A stretch of 64,000 nt of DNA from Pedobacter hartonius (GCF_900107535.1 NZ_FNRA01000010.1:168372-232371), one strand, 5' to 3'; positions 36,008 to 45,273 are shown, counted from the first letter of the stretch. Numbers and translations: made by a program. Notes: a model not told the origin generated them from the letters alone.

Positions 36008-36940
36008 ATGTTAAGCAGAGTTGCAGAGAGTTTATATTGGATGAGCCGTTATGTTGAAAGAACGGATGGTATGCTGCGCATGCTTAAAATAAATTATGCT
36101 GCTTCGCAGGATGCAGTTTCAGAGTTCTCATGGAGCCCGGTCATCCGTATTTTTTGCGGTCCGGAGCCTGAAGGAGCTGAAGGAATTGAATTCAACAGCC
36201 GCGCAGTGCTGCAGTTTATGGTAACGGATAAAAGTAATCCCAACTCCATTATTAATATTATCACCCAGGTACGCGAAAACGCCCGGAGTGTACAGGACCA
36301 CATCACCAAAGATGTATGGCAGTGCCTGAATGAGTATTACCATACGGTAAAAGACCCGAAAATGAAGGCCATGCTGAAAAAGGATGATCCTATTTCAGTT
36401 TTAGATATCCTGATCAAGCAGGGAACACTGTTTTACGGAACTACCGAGGTAACCATGCCGCGCAACGAGTGCAGCAGTTTTATGCGCATCGGCAAGTACC
36501 TGGAACGCAGTATCCAGTCCGTAGATGTACTTGACATTAAATTCGGATCAGTAGACCATAATCCTGACCTGCTGACGAATACCAGTTACTGGAAACACCT
36601 GCTGTTATCTATAGGGGGATATGAATTGTACCTGAAAACGTACCGGCAGGGTATTGAAGCTGAGAATGTGCTGGAACAGGTGGTGCTGAACAATGAGTTT
36701 CCCAGATCGGTGATCTATTCCATGAACCAGCTGACCAAGTACTTTGACCGGCTGAGAGTTGACGGGGATATCAATCCCGGTGACCTGGGTTTCCTGATCG
36801 GCAGGCTTCAGAGCAAGGTAAAGTACAGCTCCATAAAGGGGCTGAAACAGGATGACCTCCACTTATTCCTTGCGGAGATCAAATCCGAGCTTTACGGCAT
36901 TGGTAATGCGTTCAATCAAACTTGTTTTTCTTTGTCTTAA
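36008..36940 (+). CDS. Alpha-E domain protein
   Basis: A 310-residue mainly helical protein of the alpha-E family, beginning MLSRVAESLYWMSRYVER, the conserved start of this family. Its function is unknown; it always accompanies the circularly permuted ATP-grasp protein and is predicted to work with it in a peptide ligation or tagging reaction. It begins 19 bases after the ATP-grasp stop codon and is followed 10 bases later by the transglutaminase-like gene. Confidence 0.92.
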   Translation: MLSRVAESLYWMSRYVERTDGMLRMLKINYAASQDAVSEFSWSPVIRIFCGPEPEGAEGIEFNSRAVLQFMVTDKSNPNSIINIITQVRENARSVQDHITKDVWQCLNEYYHTVKDPKMKAMLKKDDPISVLDILIKQGTLFYGTTEVTMPRNECSSFMRIGKYLERSIQSVDVLDIKFGSVDHNPDLLTNTSYWKHLLLSIGGYELYLKTYRQGIEAENVLEQVVLNNEFPRSVIYSMNQLTKYFDRLRVDGDINPGDLGFLIGRLQSKVKYSSIKGLKQDDLHLFLAEIKSELYGIGNAFNQTCFSLS

Positions 36941-36950
36941 AATTTGTAAA

Positions 36951-37922
36951 ATGCCAGAATTTAACATCAAGCATATCACTAAATACACTTATGAATCCCT
37001 GGTAAAGGACAGTGTCAATCATATCATCTTATATCCGAAAGAAGATGAGCATCAGAAAGTACTGAAACACGACCTGAAAATTTCGGGCAAACCCCGCGTA
37101 GATACTTTTGTTGATTATTATGGTAATAAAGTTGGCTTCTTCACCTATAGCGAACGGCACAGGGAACTGGAGATCTACTCTGAACTGACAGTTTCTACTA
37201 CTGCTAAAGAACCGCCTGCAGAAACAATGTTCGGGGAGATGGAATGGACTGAGATCCGCGCGCTGCGCCACCAGGTACCTTATATTGATTATCTGAAATG
37301 GGAAGCCTTTGACGGCTTACAGGAACTGAAAGAAGTAACAGGTCAGAATGCAGAACCAGCATCTACCCCCTATCAGACCGCATTGAACTACTGTACCTTT
37401 GTTTATGAACAGTTCAATTACATCCAGGGGGTCACTACAGTTCAGACCAAACTGGATGAGATCTGGAAGTTAAAAGCAGGCGTTTGCCAGGATTTCGCGC
37501 ATATCCTCTCACAAATGCTGCGCATGGTTAATATTCCTGCCAGGTACGTGAGCGGATATATCTGTCCGAATAAGGACGGCATGCGGGGTGAAGGTGCCAC
37601 GCATGCCTGGGTTGAAGCTTATATACCTTCCTATGGATGGCTTGGCCTTGATCCTACCAATAACTGCATTGCCAATGAAACGTATGTCATCCTGGCCTAT
37701 GGCAGGAGTTTTACGGATTGTTCTCCGGTAAAGGGAGTTTATAAAGGCCCTTCAAGTCATAAGTTAACCGTTCAGGTGATTGTAAGTTATGATGACGGAA
37801 TTACGGAGACCCTTGATCCTGTCGCAGAAATCATTGATCCGGAACCTGAAATTCCCGCCGGGCAGGGCAATAGTTACCGGAGAAACCTGGAGCTGATGCA
37901 GCAGATTCAGCAGCAGCAATAG
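36951..37922 (+). CDS. Transglutaminase-like protein of the ATP-grasp operon
   Basis: A 323-residue protein with an N-terminal beta domain (about 1-100) and a transglutaminase-like core: GVCQDFAHI (Cys near 177), THAWVEAY (His near 215) and GLDPTNN (Asp near 230). An upstream in-frame ATG at 36852 lies inside the alpha-E gene; the MPEFNIKHIT start at 36951 fits the family. The C-terminus ends with a Gln-rich tail. It is the third gene of the operon and, with the Anbu gene set on the other strand, completes the system. Confidence 0.92.
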   Translation: MPEFNIKHITKYTYESLVKDSVNHIILYPKEDEHQKVLKHDLKISGKPRVDTFVDYYGNKVGFFTYSERHRELEIYSELTVSTTAKEPPAETMFGEMEWTEIRALRHQVPYIDYLKWEAFDGLQELKEVTGQNAEPASTPYQTALNYCTFVYEQFNYIQGVTTVQTKLDEIWKLKAGVCQDFAHILSQMLRMVNIPARYVSGYICPNKDGMRGEGATHAWVEAYIPSYGWLGLDPTNNCIANETYVILAYGRSFTDCSPVKGVYKGPSSHKLTVQVIVSYDDGITETLDPVAEIIDPEPEIPAGQGNSYRRNLELMQQIQQQQ

Positions 37923-37990
37923 TATAAAATTCAGTATAGGACAGTTATTCATAAAAAACAATAGGTATTTACCTCATATACACATCGTAT

Positions 37991-38070
37991 TTTCAACGGG
38001 TTTGGAACGCCTTTGTAGTGAGTTTGAAACGAGTTTCGAATGACAATTTCCCGTTCCGAACCCGTTGAAA
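37991..38070. repeat. Nested inverted repeat between convergent genes
   Basis: Outer arms at 37991-38009 and 38052-38070 are complementary over 19 bases except for one T opposite G. Inside lies a smaller hairpin (TTTGAAAC / GTTTCGAA, again with one T-G pair). It sits 70 bases past the transglutaminase stop codon and may end that transcript, but the 42-base structured loop is unlike a simple terminator. The inner left part, GGAACGCCTTTGTAG, resembles GGAACGCTTTTGTAG at 59048-59062. Confidence 0.55.
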
Positions 38071-38193
38071 TCCCGTTATAATATCGTCTTAAATTCCAGC
38101 TATGTATCATTTAAACCTATTGTATTTATGGTAAAGACAATTACCTGGACAGCATCATATATAATTTAATCACACCAGAGGGGCCAAAATAAA

Positions 38194-38226
38194 ATAGCCT
38201 GGCCTGAAAACATCAAACCAGGCTAT
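38194..38226 (-). terminator. Terminator after the small secreted protein gene
   Basis: Arms ATAGCCTGG (38194-38202) and CCAGGCTAT (38218-38226) form a 9-bp stem; on the minus strand it is followed by TTTTATTTT, 18 bases past the stop codon. Confidence 0.65.
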
Positions 38227-38243
38227 CAACCGATAAATTTGCA

Positions 38244-38426
38244 TTACATTTTTCTCAGCGTATCTGTTTTAGTAGTATCTGTTTTAGAACCGTGCTTTTT
38301 CATCTTGGACGTAGGTTTCATTTTTTGTTTCTGCACCTTTTTAGTAGTGTCTTGCTGAGGAGGCATCCCTGCAAATGTGCTCAAAGAAAAGGCTGCAAGT
38401 AGCAGCGTGGCAAATAACTTTTTCAT
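38244..38426 (-). CDS. Small secreted cationic protein
   Basis: A 60-residue protein with a clear signal peptide (MKKLFATLLLAAFSLSTFA) and a mature part of about 40 residues dominated by Lys, Thr and Gln with no Cys. I do not recognise the function. Small exported basic peptides of this style are common in Pedobacter-like genomes. Its own terminator and free position support a real gene. Confidence 0.65.
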   Translation of the reverse strand: MKKLFATLLLAAFSLSTFAGMPPQQDTTKKVQKQKMKPTSKMKKHGSKTDTTKTDTLRKM

Positions 38427-38575
38427 AGAGATTACTTTAAGTGTTTATTTTTTATCCTTAACAACTATTTAATGAGGTTGTTTTGGAAAAGATTAGAAAC
38501 ATACCAGACACCATAGTGCCATAAGCAACAATAAAATGATAACACTAGATTAACCTTTATTCCTTTTTCTGTCCT

Positions 38576-38583
38576 TAAATTTG
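38576..38583 (+). promoter_or_regulatory. Promoter -7 box of the phosphodiesterase gene
   Basis: TAAATTTG matches TAnnTTTG and lies 19 bases before the ATG at 38603. Confidence 0.55.
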
Positions 38584-38602
38584 CATCAAATATTATTTAT
38601 CA

Positions 38603-39847
38603 ATGACCAGATTTCATAAGACCAATTTCCTGCTTATCCTTTTATTTCCACTGGGCATTACCGTCAGCGCCCAAAAAAAGGTACAAAAAGCGTTATTCAT
38701 TATTGCTGACGGAATGTCTGCCGACGTAATAGAGCGGACAACAACTCCCAACCTGCATTTAATTGCCGGACAGGGTAAATATTTAAGGGCGCATGTAGGC
38801 GGGGATAAAGATACCTACTCACAAACACCTACTATTTCCGCCGTTGGATACAATAGTTTACTCACGGGCACCTGGGTAAACAAACACAACGTATGGGACA
38901 ATGATATCAAAGCACCTAATTATAACTATCCTACGATATTCAGATTATTCAAAGATCAGTATCCTGATAAAAAAATAGCGATTTTTTCCAGCTGGCTGGA
39001 TAACCGTATAAAATTAGCTGGTGATGGTCTGGCAGCTACCAGTAAACTTCAGGTGGATGAACATGCAGATGGTTTTGAACTGGACACCGTAAACTTTAAG
39101 CACGATAAAATGCGGGATTTCATGCACCGCATCGATGAAAAAGTAATTGATGAGGCTGCTGCCGCTATCCGGACAAAAGCACCTGACCTTTCATGGGTTT
39201 ACCTTGAATATACGGACGATATGGGTCATATGTATGGCGACAGCCCCCAATACACCCATGCCGTGGAATTAATGGATGCGCAGGTGGGAAGCATCTGGAA
39301 AGCCATCCAGTACAGGGAACAACATTTTAATGAGGAATGGCTGATCTTCATTACCTCCGATCACGGCAGGGATGAAAAAACCGGTCGCGACCATGGCGGT
39401 CAGTCTGCCAGACAACGCTCCACATGGATGGTAACCAATGCGCCGCAACTGAACACCTATGCACAATATTACTACCCGGGTATTGTAGACATCATGCCAA
39501 GTATAGCCGCTTTTATGCATATCGATATTCCTGTTGCTGCAAAAAGAGAAATTGACGGAGTTTCACTGATCGGGTCAGTCTCAGTGGTACAACCAATGGT
39601 AAATTATATCCAGAGCAATCTTGATATCAGCTGGAAATCACTGGGCAAGACGGGAAAAGTAAAGATCTGGGTATCCCCTGCGAATACGATCAAAGAAGGA
39701 AAAGCGGATAATTATAAACTGCTGGCCGAAATACCTGCAGGAACAGAACATGCAACAGTATCTGTTAAGGATATGCCTTCATCGTTTTACAAAGTGTGTA
39801 TCGAAGGCAAATACAATACAATAAACAAATGGGTCACAATCCCCTAG
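38603..39847 (+). CDS. Secreted nucleotide pyrophosphatase/phosphodiesterase-like protein
   Basis: A 414-residue protein with a signal peptide (about 1-23). It belongs to the alkaline phosphatase superfamily, type I phosphodiesterase/NPP branch: metal-binding IIADGMSADV near 34, the nucleophile-containing segment YNSLLTGTW near 90, LEYTDDMGH near 205, and SDHGRDEKTGRDHGG near 253 with the remaining metal ligands. It should be a zinc-dependent periplasmic hydrolase of phosphodiesters or phosphomonoesters. The C-terminal 90 residues form an extra beta-rich domain. It is monocistronic, with a promoter box in front and a terminator behind. Confidence 0.88.
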   Translation: MTRFHKTNFLLILLFPLGITVSAQKKVQKALFIIADGMSADVIERTTTPNLHLIAGQGKYLRAHVGGDKDTYSQTPTISAVGYNSLLTGTWVNKHNVWDNDIKAPNYNYPTIFRLFKDQYPDKKIAIFSSWLDNRIKLAGDGLAATSKLQVDEHADGFELDTVNFKHDKMRDFMHRIDEKVIDEAAAAIRTKAPDLSWVYLEYTDDMGHMYGDSPQYTHAVELMDAQVGSIWKAIQYREQHFNEEWLIFITSDHGRDEKTGRDHGGQSARQRSTWMVTNAPQLNTYAQYYYPGIVDIMPSIAAFMHIDIPVAAKREIDGVSLIGSVSVVQPMVNYIQSNLDISWKSLGKTGKVKIWVSPANTIKEGKADNYKLLAEIPAGTEHATVSVKDMPSSFYKVCIEGKYNTINKWVTIP

Positions 39848-39889
39848 ACCATTTCGGTATAGAAATTCCGATGACGCGAATCATCTCAA

Positions 39890-39929
39890 AAAAATGGGAT
39901 CACCAGATGAAGCTACTGATCCCATTTTT
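39890..39929. terminator. Bidirectional terminator
   Basis: Arms AAAAATGGGATCA (39890-39902) and TGATCCCATTTTT (39917-39929) form a perfect 13-bp stem with A- and T-runs on both sides, between convergent genes. Confidence 0.8.
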
Positions 39930-39946
39930 AATGTTTGAATCAAGTT

Positions 39947-41212
39947 TTATTGTTCGGTCAGACGGTCTGTGATGTATGCGGCGTCCTCAGGCATACCATA
40001 GATGACGCCGGATTTGCGCTTGCGGAGCCATGGGAACCCCAGAAAGAACAAGCCTCTGATTGGTGAGACTCCTTCAACATGGACAAGTTGACCCTGTTCA
40101 TCAAGCACGGGCAGATACATCCAGTTTAAACTGCCTGTTAAACCTGTTGCCCAGATGATGGAAGTAATTCCAGAACCGGCAATATCAAGTTCTGTAGCAG
40201 TTTCAGCACTTGAACCGTCAGGGTCAGGTACATCTGCCTCATCAAATTCAGGTTCCGGCAGCTCCAGACCGTACTGGTTAATAAATCCCTCTATCATTTG
40301 TTTGGTACTGGCTGAAACCTGGTCCGCAAACCGGATGTTTTCCACAGCATCACTCCCAAACAACAGTTTATCCTGCTCGTAGCCGAGCAGCCTTCCCATT
40401 AGCGTAACCCCTTCCTTGTGCAGCATCTGCAGACTGATGGTATGCCCTCTTCTTCCCCGGCCCGAAACCAGCGGGTGGTGTTCAGTTAAAATTGCCGGAT
40501 CAGTAATATCAGAAGTTTTAACGTCAAGCAGTCCTGATGCCACCGTCCAGGAAGCAATATCCTTACCCCTGTAACGGCGTGGGATACGGCCCACCTTGCT
40601 TGTGGCAAGATAAACCCTGCGTCCTGCTGCGGATAAATCTTCAGCAATAGCGCTGCCGGACCTTCCACTGCCTACCACCAGAATATTACCTTCCGGCATT
40701 TGTGCGGCATTGCGGTACTGGGAGGAATGAAACTGTTTGATAGCTGCTGGAATCGCTCTGCTGACCGAGGGAATTTTTGGCTCATTGAGCATTCCTGAAG
40801 CAACAATAACCTTCCTTGCCGTCCAGATCATCTCCTCTCCGTTGTGACTTGTTTTTACTTCAAATAAGCCGGTATCATCAGCTTTATCCAGGGATATTAC
40901 CTGATGATACTCCTTCACAGGAATCTCATTATTGCCGGCAAAGTCTGCCAGCTTTTTGCCGAATTCTTTTCCGGTAGAAAACAGATCATCCTGTATGTTC
41001 TCCGGGCTCTCTCCCGGCAACAGGTTTGTAATCTCCGGTGAATCCAGAGTCATGGAATCCCAGCGCTGGCTCTTCCAGGATTCGGCAACGCCCCCTCTGT
41101 CGAAAATCACATAATTGAGCTGATGTTTGTTTAAAAAATAACCGGCAGACAGACCCGCCTGGCCGGCTCCGATCACAATTACATCAACATGTTCTGAAGT
41201 TTGTAAAGACAT
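39947..41212 (-). CDS. FAD/NAD(P)-dependent monooxygenase-like oxidoreductase
   Basis: A 421-residue flavoprotein of the FMO/CzcO type. It has an N-terminal FAD motif (VIGAGQAGLSAGYFL, about 11-25), a second Rossmann motif for NAD(P) near 180 (VVGSGRSGSAIAE), and ATGLTG near 370. These enzymes oxidise amines, sulfides or ketones with oxygen; the substrate is unknown. It is a close paralogue of the protein at 44008-45273, and the two flank the DyP peroxidase and the duplicated unknown protein. A motif shared with the other paralogue lies upstream at 41279-41297, so this gene probably has its own promoter. Confidence 0.88.
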   Translation of the reverse strand: MSLQTSEHVDVIVIGAGQAGLSAGYFLNKHQLNYVIFDRGGVAESWKSQRWDSMTLDSPEITNLLPGESPENIQDDLFSTGKEFGKKLADFAGNNEIPVKEYHQVISLDKADDTGLFEVKTSHNGEEMIWTARKVIVASGMLNEPKIPSVSRAIPAAIKQFHSSQYRNAAQMPEGNILVVGSGRSGSAIAEDLSAAGRRVYLATSKVGRIPRRYRGKDIASWTVASGLLDVKTSDITDPAILTEHHPLVSGRGRRGHTISLQMLHKEGVTLMGRLLGYEQDKLLFGSDAVENIRFADQVSASTKQMIEGFINQYGLELPEPEFDEADVPDPDGSSAETATELDIAGSGITSIIWATGLTGSLNWMYLPVLDEQGQLVHVEGVSPIRGLFFLGFPWLRKRKSGVIYGMPEDAAYITDRLTEQ

Positions 41213-41278
41213 AATGTATACTTTTTAAAATGAAAACATGCTGGAATGACAGGGAAATGAAATAACCAGTATGCCTGC

Positions 41279-41297
41279 TCAAAGTTTGCCAAAAAGT
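41279..41297. promoter_or_regulatory. Shared 19-bp motif upstream of the first FMO gene
   Basis: TCAAAGTTTGCCAAAAAGT lies 67 bases before the ATG at 41212. The same sequence with two changes is found at 45328-45346, 55 bases before the paralogous FMO gene. It could be a regulator site or a promoter duplicated with the gene. Confidence 0.5.
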
Positions 41298-41332
41298 AAA
41301 TACCGGTAAATCCCCAGATATGGTGAGTAATT

Positions 41333-42757
41333 TTAATCCGGCCTTTTTGCTCCTGCCAGGCAATACAGCGAAGCTATACCGGGGAGAAAAAAGTAAGCTC
41401 CGCCTTTTACATGTACAAAACGCGGCATTCCTTTAAACTTCTCCCTCACAGGTGTGGAGGGGATGGTCATATCGTATGCCCCCGTATCATCTTCCAGGTC
41501 TTTGTTGTTTCCTGTGATTGGATCACGGTCATTGTACAGATCGGCAAACTTTGGGTTATTCATCCAGCTCTGCTGCATAAATTCAAACTGCCTTCTGATG
41601 TCTGCATTTATACAGACGAACAGGAGCCCCCGGTCAGCCCCGTCATCCCGCACTCCGGAAAGCCTTTCACCGTACCGGATTCCGCGACGGAGAATACGGT
41701 GCCGATTAACTGTCTGTAAGGACTGGATGGGGTCTGCGCCCAGAGAGTCCCTCGGGTTAACCCTGCGGATATGTGCACCATGCGGACATTTCATTCCTTC
41801 GGCATCATTGTTCATATAAAAGAATGCGTTCTTGTCTTTGATATCCGGGTTATCTGCATCCGGCGACAAGACTAAAGGAGTGCCGCTGGGCCACCTGCCA
41901 ACAAATTTGGCCGCCACCAGGTCGCGATGTGCCTGATCTCTCGTATTTGCCTCAAGGTAAGCATTGAACTTTGCTACGTCCTGATACAATTTCCGAAACA
42001 CCAGGTAGGTTCCGTTGTGCCCGAAGTCTTTGAGTTTGTTATCGAAATATAATACAGGAAGGTTCCCCTGAAGGTCATCTTCGGCCTTTAGCGTCGGTGT
42101 GGGAGGAATCAGATTATATTCATTGTGATAGCCGAGGATAAATTCACCCGCCCTCACACAGGATTGCTGCCCATTGGGGTTTGCAGGACTATTCTCTATA
42201 AAGGGTTGAGAAATGTTGTCCGTAAAACCGAAATGTTCTTTATTGTCTGCCGGCTGAAAGCCATGCTGGGATGGTGCTCCCTCAGTAATTCCATATTCCT
42301 GATATTGCTTCGCAATCTCATCGGACAGTTCCTTCAGCAGACTTGCCGACGGCGCCTGTATCATCAACAGCAGATGTATATTTTTCTCCTTTATTTCCCA
42401 TAGCTCAGGCGCGCTGTTTCCGTCATCTCCCAGCCGGCGCGCGCGGTGCTCTTCTGCTATCCCTTCTGTAAACTCCTCGGAGAAACCAGAGACAAATGGC
42501 AGGTTGAATTTTTCAATACCGGTATTGGTAAATGCGATATTGATGGCATATTCAGGTTCATTTTTGCCGCCCGATCCTTCCGTCCGCTGTGCAACGGTTA
42601 TCCGCGGGATCATCAATGACAGCCAATCTTTCGCTTTTACAGTGTCAGACAGGGTTAAAAATAAATATCCGGCATATGGAAGGTGACCGTAACCACTGAT
42701 AATTATCCCCTGGATATCTTTTAGTGCTGCTTTATTCAATAGTTTTAAAGACGACAT
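41333..42757 (-). CDS. DyP-type heme peroxidase-like protein
   Basis: A 474-residue member of the dye-decolourising peroxidase superfamily. The GxxDG-equivalent segment is GFTDNISQP with Asp 180, and the heme-iron ligand region is CPHGAHIRRVNPRD (His 326 and His 329). The Gly after Asp is replaced by Asn, a known variation in some DyP groups. It lacks a signal peptide, so it should be cytoplasmic. It sits between two FMO-like genes and an unknown gene in a minus-strand cassette, with only 7 bases to the unknown upstream gene. I infer a joint oxidative reaction on an unknown compound. Confidence 0.9.
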   Translation of the reverse strand: MSSLKLLNKAALKDIQGIIISGYGHLPYAGYLFLTLSDTVKAKDWLSLMIPRITVAQRTEGSGGKNEPEYAINIAFTNTGIEKFNLPFVSGFSEEFTEGIAEEHRARRLGDDGNSAPELWEIKEKNIHLLLMIQAPSASLLKELSDEIAKQYQEYGITEGAPSQHGFQPADNKEHFGFTDNISQPFIENSPANPNGQQSCVRAGEFILGYHNEYNLIPPTPTLKAEDDLQGNLPVLYFDNKLKDFGHNGTYLVFRKLYQDVAKFNAYLEANTRDQAHRDLVAAKFVGRWPSGTPLVLSPDADNPDIKDKNAFFYMNNDAEGMKCPHGAHIRRVNPRDSLGADPIQSLQTVNRHRILRRGIRYGERLSGVRDDGADRGLLFVCINADIRRQFEFMQQSWMNNPKFADLYNDRDPITGNNKDLEDDTGAYDMTIPSTPVREKFKGMPRFVHVKGGAYFFLPGIASLYCLAGAKRPD

Positions 42758-42764
42758 ATTTTTT

Positions 42765-43964
42765 TTAATTTGACAAACCGGGGCTCCCGTAATAGCCCTT
42801 TATAAAATTCCGTCTGCCATATGGACGTGCAAATTTGGTAACTTTTGTGTTCAGGCTGATGTCTGTAAATATATTGCGCACTGTACTGTCTGGATATGCA
42901 CTGTAATATACCTGCGCAGGCGTCTGATGATCGCGTATATAACGCTTAAAGGACTCCACATCACTACTTCCGGAGATTGGAAAACCAATACAATTCCCCC
43001 AGACCAAATTCATGCCTGCAACCGCATGGTCTGCAAAATCATCAATATAATTTTCCCAGCTCCCGTCAAAGTTACTCTCAAACAGAATGTTCCTGCCCCC
43101 GTCAATAATTACCCATCTTGCAAAATGAATGGAATCCAAGTCTGAAAGCTTACCTTTTGATAATTTAAACACCTGGTTCATCACAAAAAGGACCAGCCGC
43201 AGCATCACGTAAGCAGTGATCGTTCGTTTTACAGGTACCACCACGGTCATTTGATTTTGTGTAACGATATCTTCTGCTGCGTACAGCCGCGCATCCGTTT
43301 TCAAATTCACCTGAGGGTTATTCTGCTTTTTTCTCAGACCAATAATCCATTCTACGGTGCTGATCAATAAGTTAGCAATGACAGTAGCCAAACTGAATCC
43401 CGGCTTTTTGGGTGCAAGGGATGGATCTGCAGCACGATTAATGACCTGCTGCGGTTTCAGCGGCAGGTCGTGATTCTCATTAAAACTCATTTCCCCGGCG
43501 TCAAGCGATGTTTCCAGTTCCCTGCGTATCGCGGCACTTTCCAAAATTAAGTTTACCGTGACTGACCTCAATGCTACAAAAAACGCCTGGATCGAAATAT
43601 TCCGGCCTTCTAAAAACCGAAAAAACAACAGCGGATTATTTGCAATGCCCTTTGTATAACCTTCACACCGCGAAAAGAATTCTTCCATCGCTAAGGCAAG
43701 CCCTGTTTGGATAAGGTCATAGGCATAGCCCTTCAGGTCACCGTCGAAATTACTGGAAAACAGCAGCCTTTCACTACCGGGCTGTCCGGAAGCCCCCGGA
43801 ATGACCACGAACCTGGCAAAATGCGTAAGACGGCTCTTGCGGAAATCAACCGTTGGCGTTTTTCCCAGGTGCTTTCCCATGGCCGCCAGTTTACTTCGCA
43901 GCCATTCAGCATCCGCGTCAGATTTTATTGGCAGAATCAGGGTTAAACCATTTTGTTTGATCAT
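42765..43964 (-). CDS. Unknown protein with two repeated domains, DyP-linked
   Basis: A 399-residue protein that I do not recognise. It is built from two related halves. Half one (about 8-140) has LILPIKSDADAE, LTHFARFVVIPG, LLFSSNFDGDLKGY and CEGYTKG. Half two (about 240-385) has VVVPVKRTITAY, IHFARWVIIDGG, ILFESNFDGSWENY and CIGFPISG in the same order. The shared signature is HFAR-[WF]-V-[VI]-I followed by LF-[SE]-SNFDG. A hydrophobic segment near 200-220 and another in the second half may touch the membrane. It is followed 7 bases later by the DyP gene and preceded by an FMO gene, so a role in the same oxidative process is likely. Catalytic residues cannot be named. Confidence 0.75.
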   Translation of the reverse strand: MIKQNGLTLILPIKSDADAEWLRSKLAAMGKHLGKTPTVDFRKSRLTHFARFVVIPGASGQPGSERLLFSSNFDGDLKGYAYDLIQTGLALAMEEFFSRCEGYTKGIANNPLLFFRFLEGRNISIQAFFVALRSVTVNLILESAAIRRELETSLDAGEMSFNENHDLPLKPQQVINRAADPSLAPKKPGFSLATVIANLLISTVEWIIGLRKKQNNPQVNLKTDARLYAAEDIVTQNQMTVVVPVKRTITAYVMLRLVLFVMNQVFKLSKGKLSDLDSIHFARWVIIDGGRNILFESNFDGSWENYIDDFADHAVAGMNLVWGNCIGFPISGSSDVESFKRYIRDHQTPAQVYYSAYPDSTVRNIFTDISLNTKVTKFARPYGRRNFIKGYYGSPGLSN

Positions 43965-44007
43965 AAATATAAGCTGTTAAATAAAATACTATTGAAATCA
44001 TACACAG

Positions 44008-45273
44008 TTATATTGCAGGTATACGTCCAACAATGGATGCAGCATCGTCGCTCACACCGAAAATAACGCCCGACTTCCGCGTGCGGAGCCACGGAAATCC
44101 GAGAAAGAATAAACCTTTCACCTGAGATGCACCATCATCATGAACAATCTTACTTTCATGATCAAAAACAGGCAGTTTAAGCCAGCCAAAACCTCCCCTG
44201 AAGCCCGTAGCCCAGATCAGGGAAGTAATCTGATGATCAGCCATGTCCAGTTCCGTTTCCAAAGCAGCACAAGAGCCCTCAGGATCGGGCTCATCGGCTA
44301 TATCAGTTTCGGTTATTTCGGCCAATATGCCGTTTTTCTCAATATAGTCATCCACCATCCGCTTTACGTTAAGAGAGACCTCATCTGCAAAACGGATGTT
44401 TTCTGCGGCATCCCTGGCAAAGAGCAATTTTCCATCAGCCGCCCCCTGTAGCCTGCCCATCAGCTTTACTCCCTGGTGATGGAGCAACTGTAAACTCAAG
44501 GTATGACCCAGGGGCCCTACACCCGATATTACCGGAACTGTGGCACTGATCATTGCAGGATCGGGCACTGCAGCCGTTGCCAACTCCAAAAATCCTGCCC
44601 TTACTAACCATTCCATCACATCTGCACCACGGTAACGGCGCGGAGAACGCCCCACCTTACTGGTAGCCAGGTAGACTTTATGAGCTGTGGCCGACAATTC
44701 TTCCGCGATCTGGCAACCTGATTTAGCACTTCCTACGATCAGCGTATTACCCGGAGGAAGCTGATCGGGATTATGATAATCTGCTGTATGAAACTGTTTT
44801 ATTCCAGACGGCAGTTCACTGCTGATAGCAGGTATTTTGGGTTCATTCAACATGCCTGAAGCTACAATGACGTTTTTAGCAAGCCAGATCTCCATCTCAC
44901 CATTATGATCAGTTTCTATGTGGAACAATCCGCTATTGTCGTCTTTATCTAAAGAAGTTACCCGGTGATATTCCCTTACAGGAATGTTATTAGCATAGGT
45001 ATACCTTTTGAGTTTTTCACAATATTCCCGGCCCTTCATAAAGAGCTCTCCGGTTATGGAACCGCTACTTTCCCCAGGCAGAAAATTCATCCATCCGGGA
45101 GTATCCAGCCTCAGGGAATCCCAGCGCTGGCTTTGCCACGATTCTGCAATACTGCCGCGCTCGAAGATCACATAATTCAATTCGCGTTCATTTAAAAAAT
45201 ATCCTGCTGATAATCCAGCCTGACCGGCACCAATGATAATCACATCAAATATTCCGGAGGTTTCCTGAGACAT
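44008..45273 (-). CDS. FAD/NAD(P)-dependent monooxygenase-like oxidoreductase
   Basis: A 421-residue paralogue of the protein at 39947-41212 with the same length and motifs: FAD site IIGAGQAGLSAGYFL (about 12-26), second nucleotide site VGSAKSGCQIAE near 185, and ATGFRG near 370. It is the first gene of the minus-strand cassette, 43 bases before the duplicated unknown protein. Two copies of the same flavoprotein type around one peroxidase point to two successive oxidations or to different substrate preferences. The upstream motif at 45328-45346 is shared with the paralogue. Confidence 0.88.
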   Translation of the reverse strand: MSQETSGIFDVIIIGAGQAGLSAGYFLNERELNYVIFERGSIAESWQSQRWDSLRLDTPGWMNFLPGESSGSITGELFMKGREYCEKLKRYTYANNIPVREYHRVTSLDKDDNSGLFHIETDHNGEMEIWLAKNVIVASGMLNEPKIPAISSELPSGIKQFHTADYHNPDQLPPGNTLIVGSAKSGCQIAEELSATAHKVYLATSKVGRSPRRYRGADVMEWLVRAGFLELATAAVPDPAMISATVPVISGVGPLGHTLSLQLLHHQGVKLMGRLQGAADGKLLFARDAAENIRFADEVSLNVKRMVDDYIEKNGILAEITETDIADEPDPEGSCAALETELDMADHQITSLIWATGFRGGFGWLKLPVFDHESKIVHDDGASQVKGLFFLGFPWLRTRKSGVIFGVSDDAASIVGRIPAI

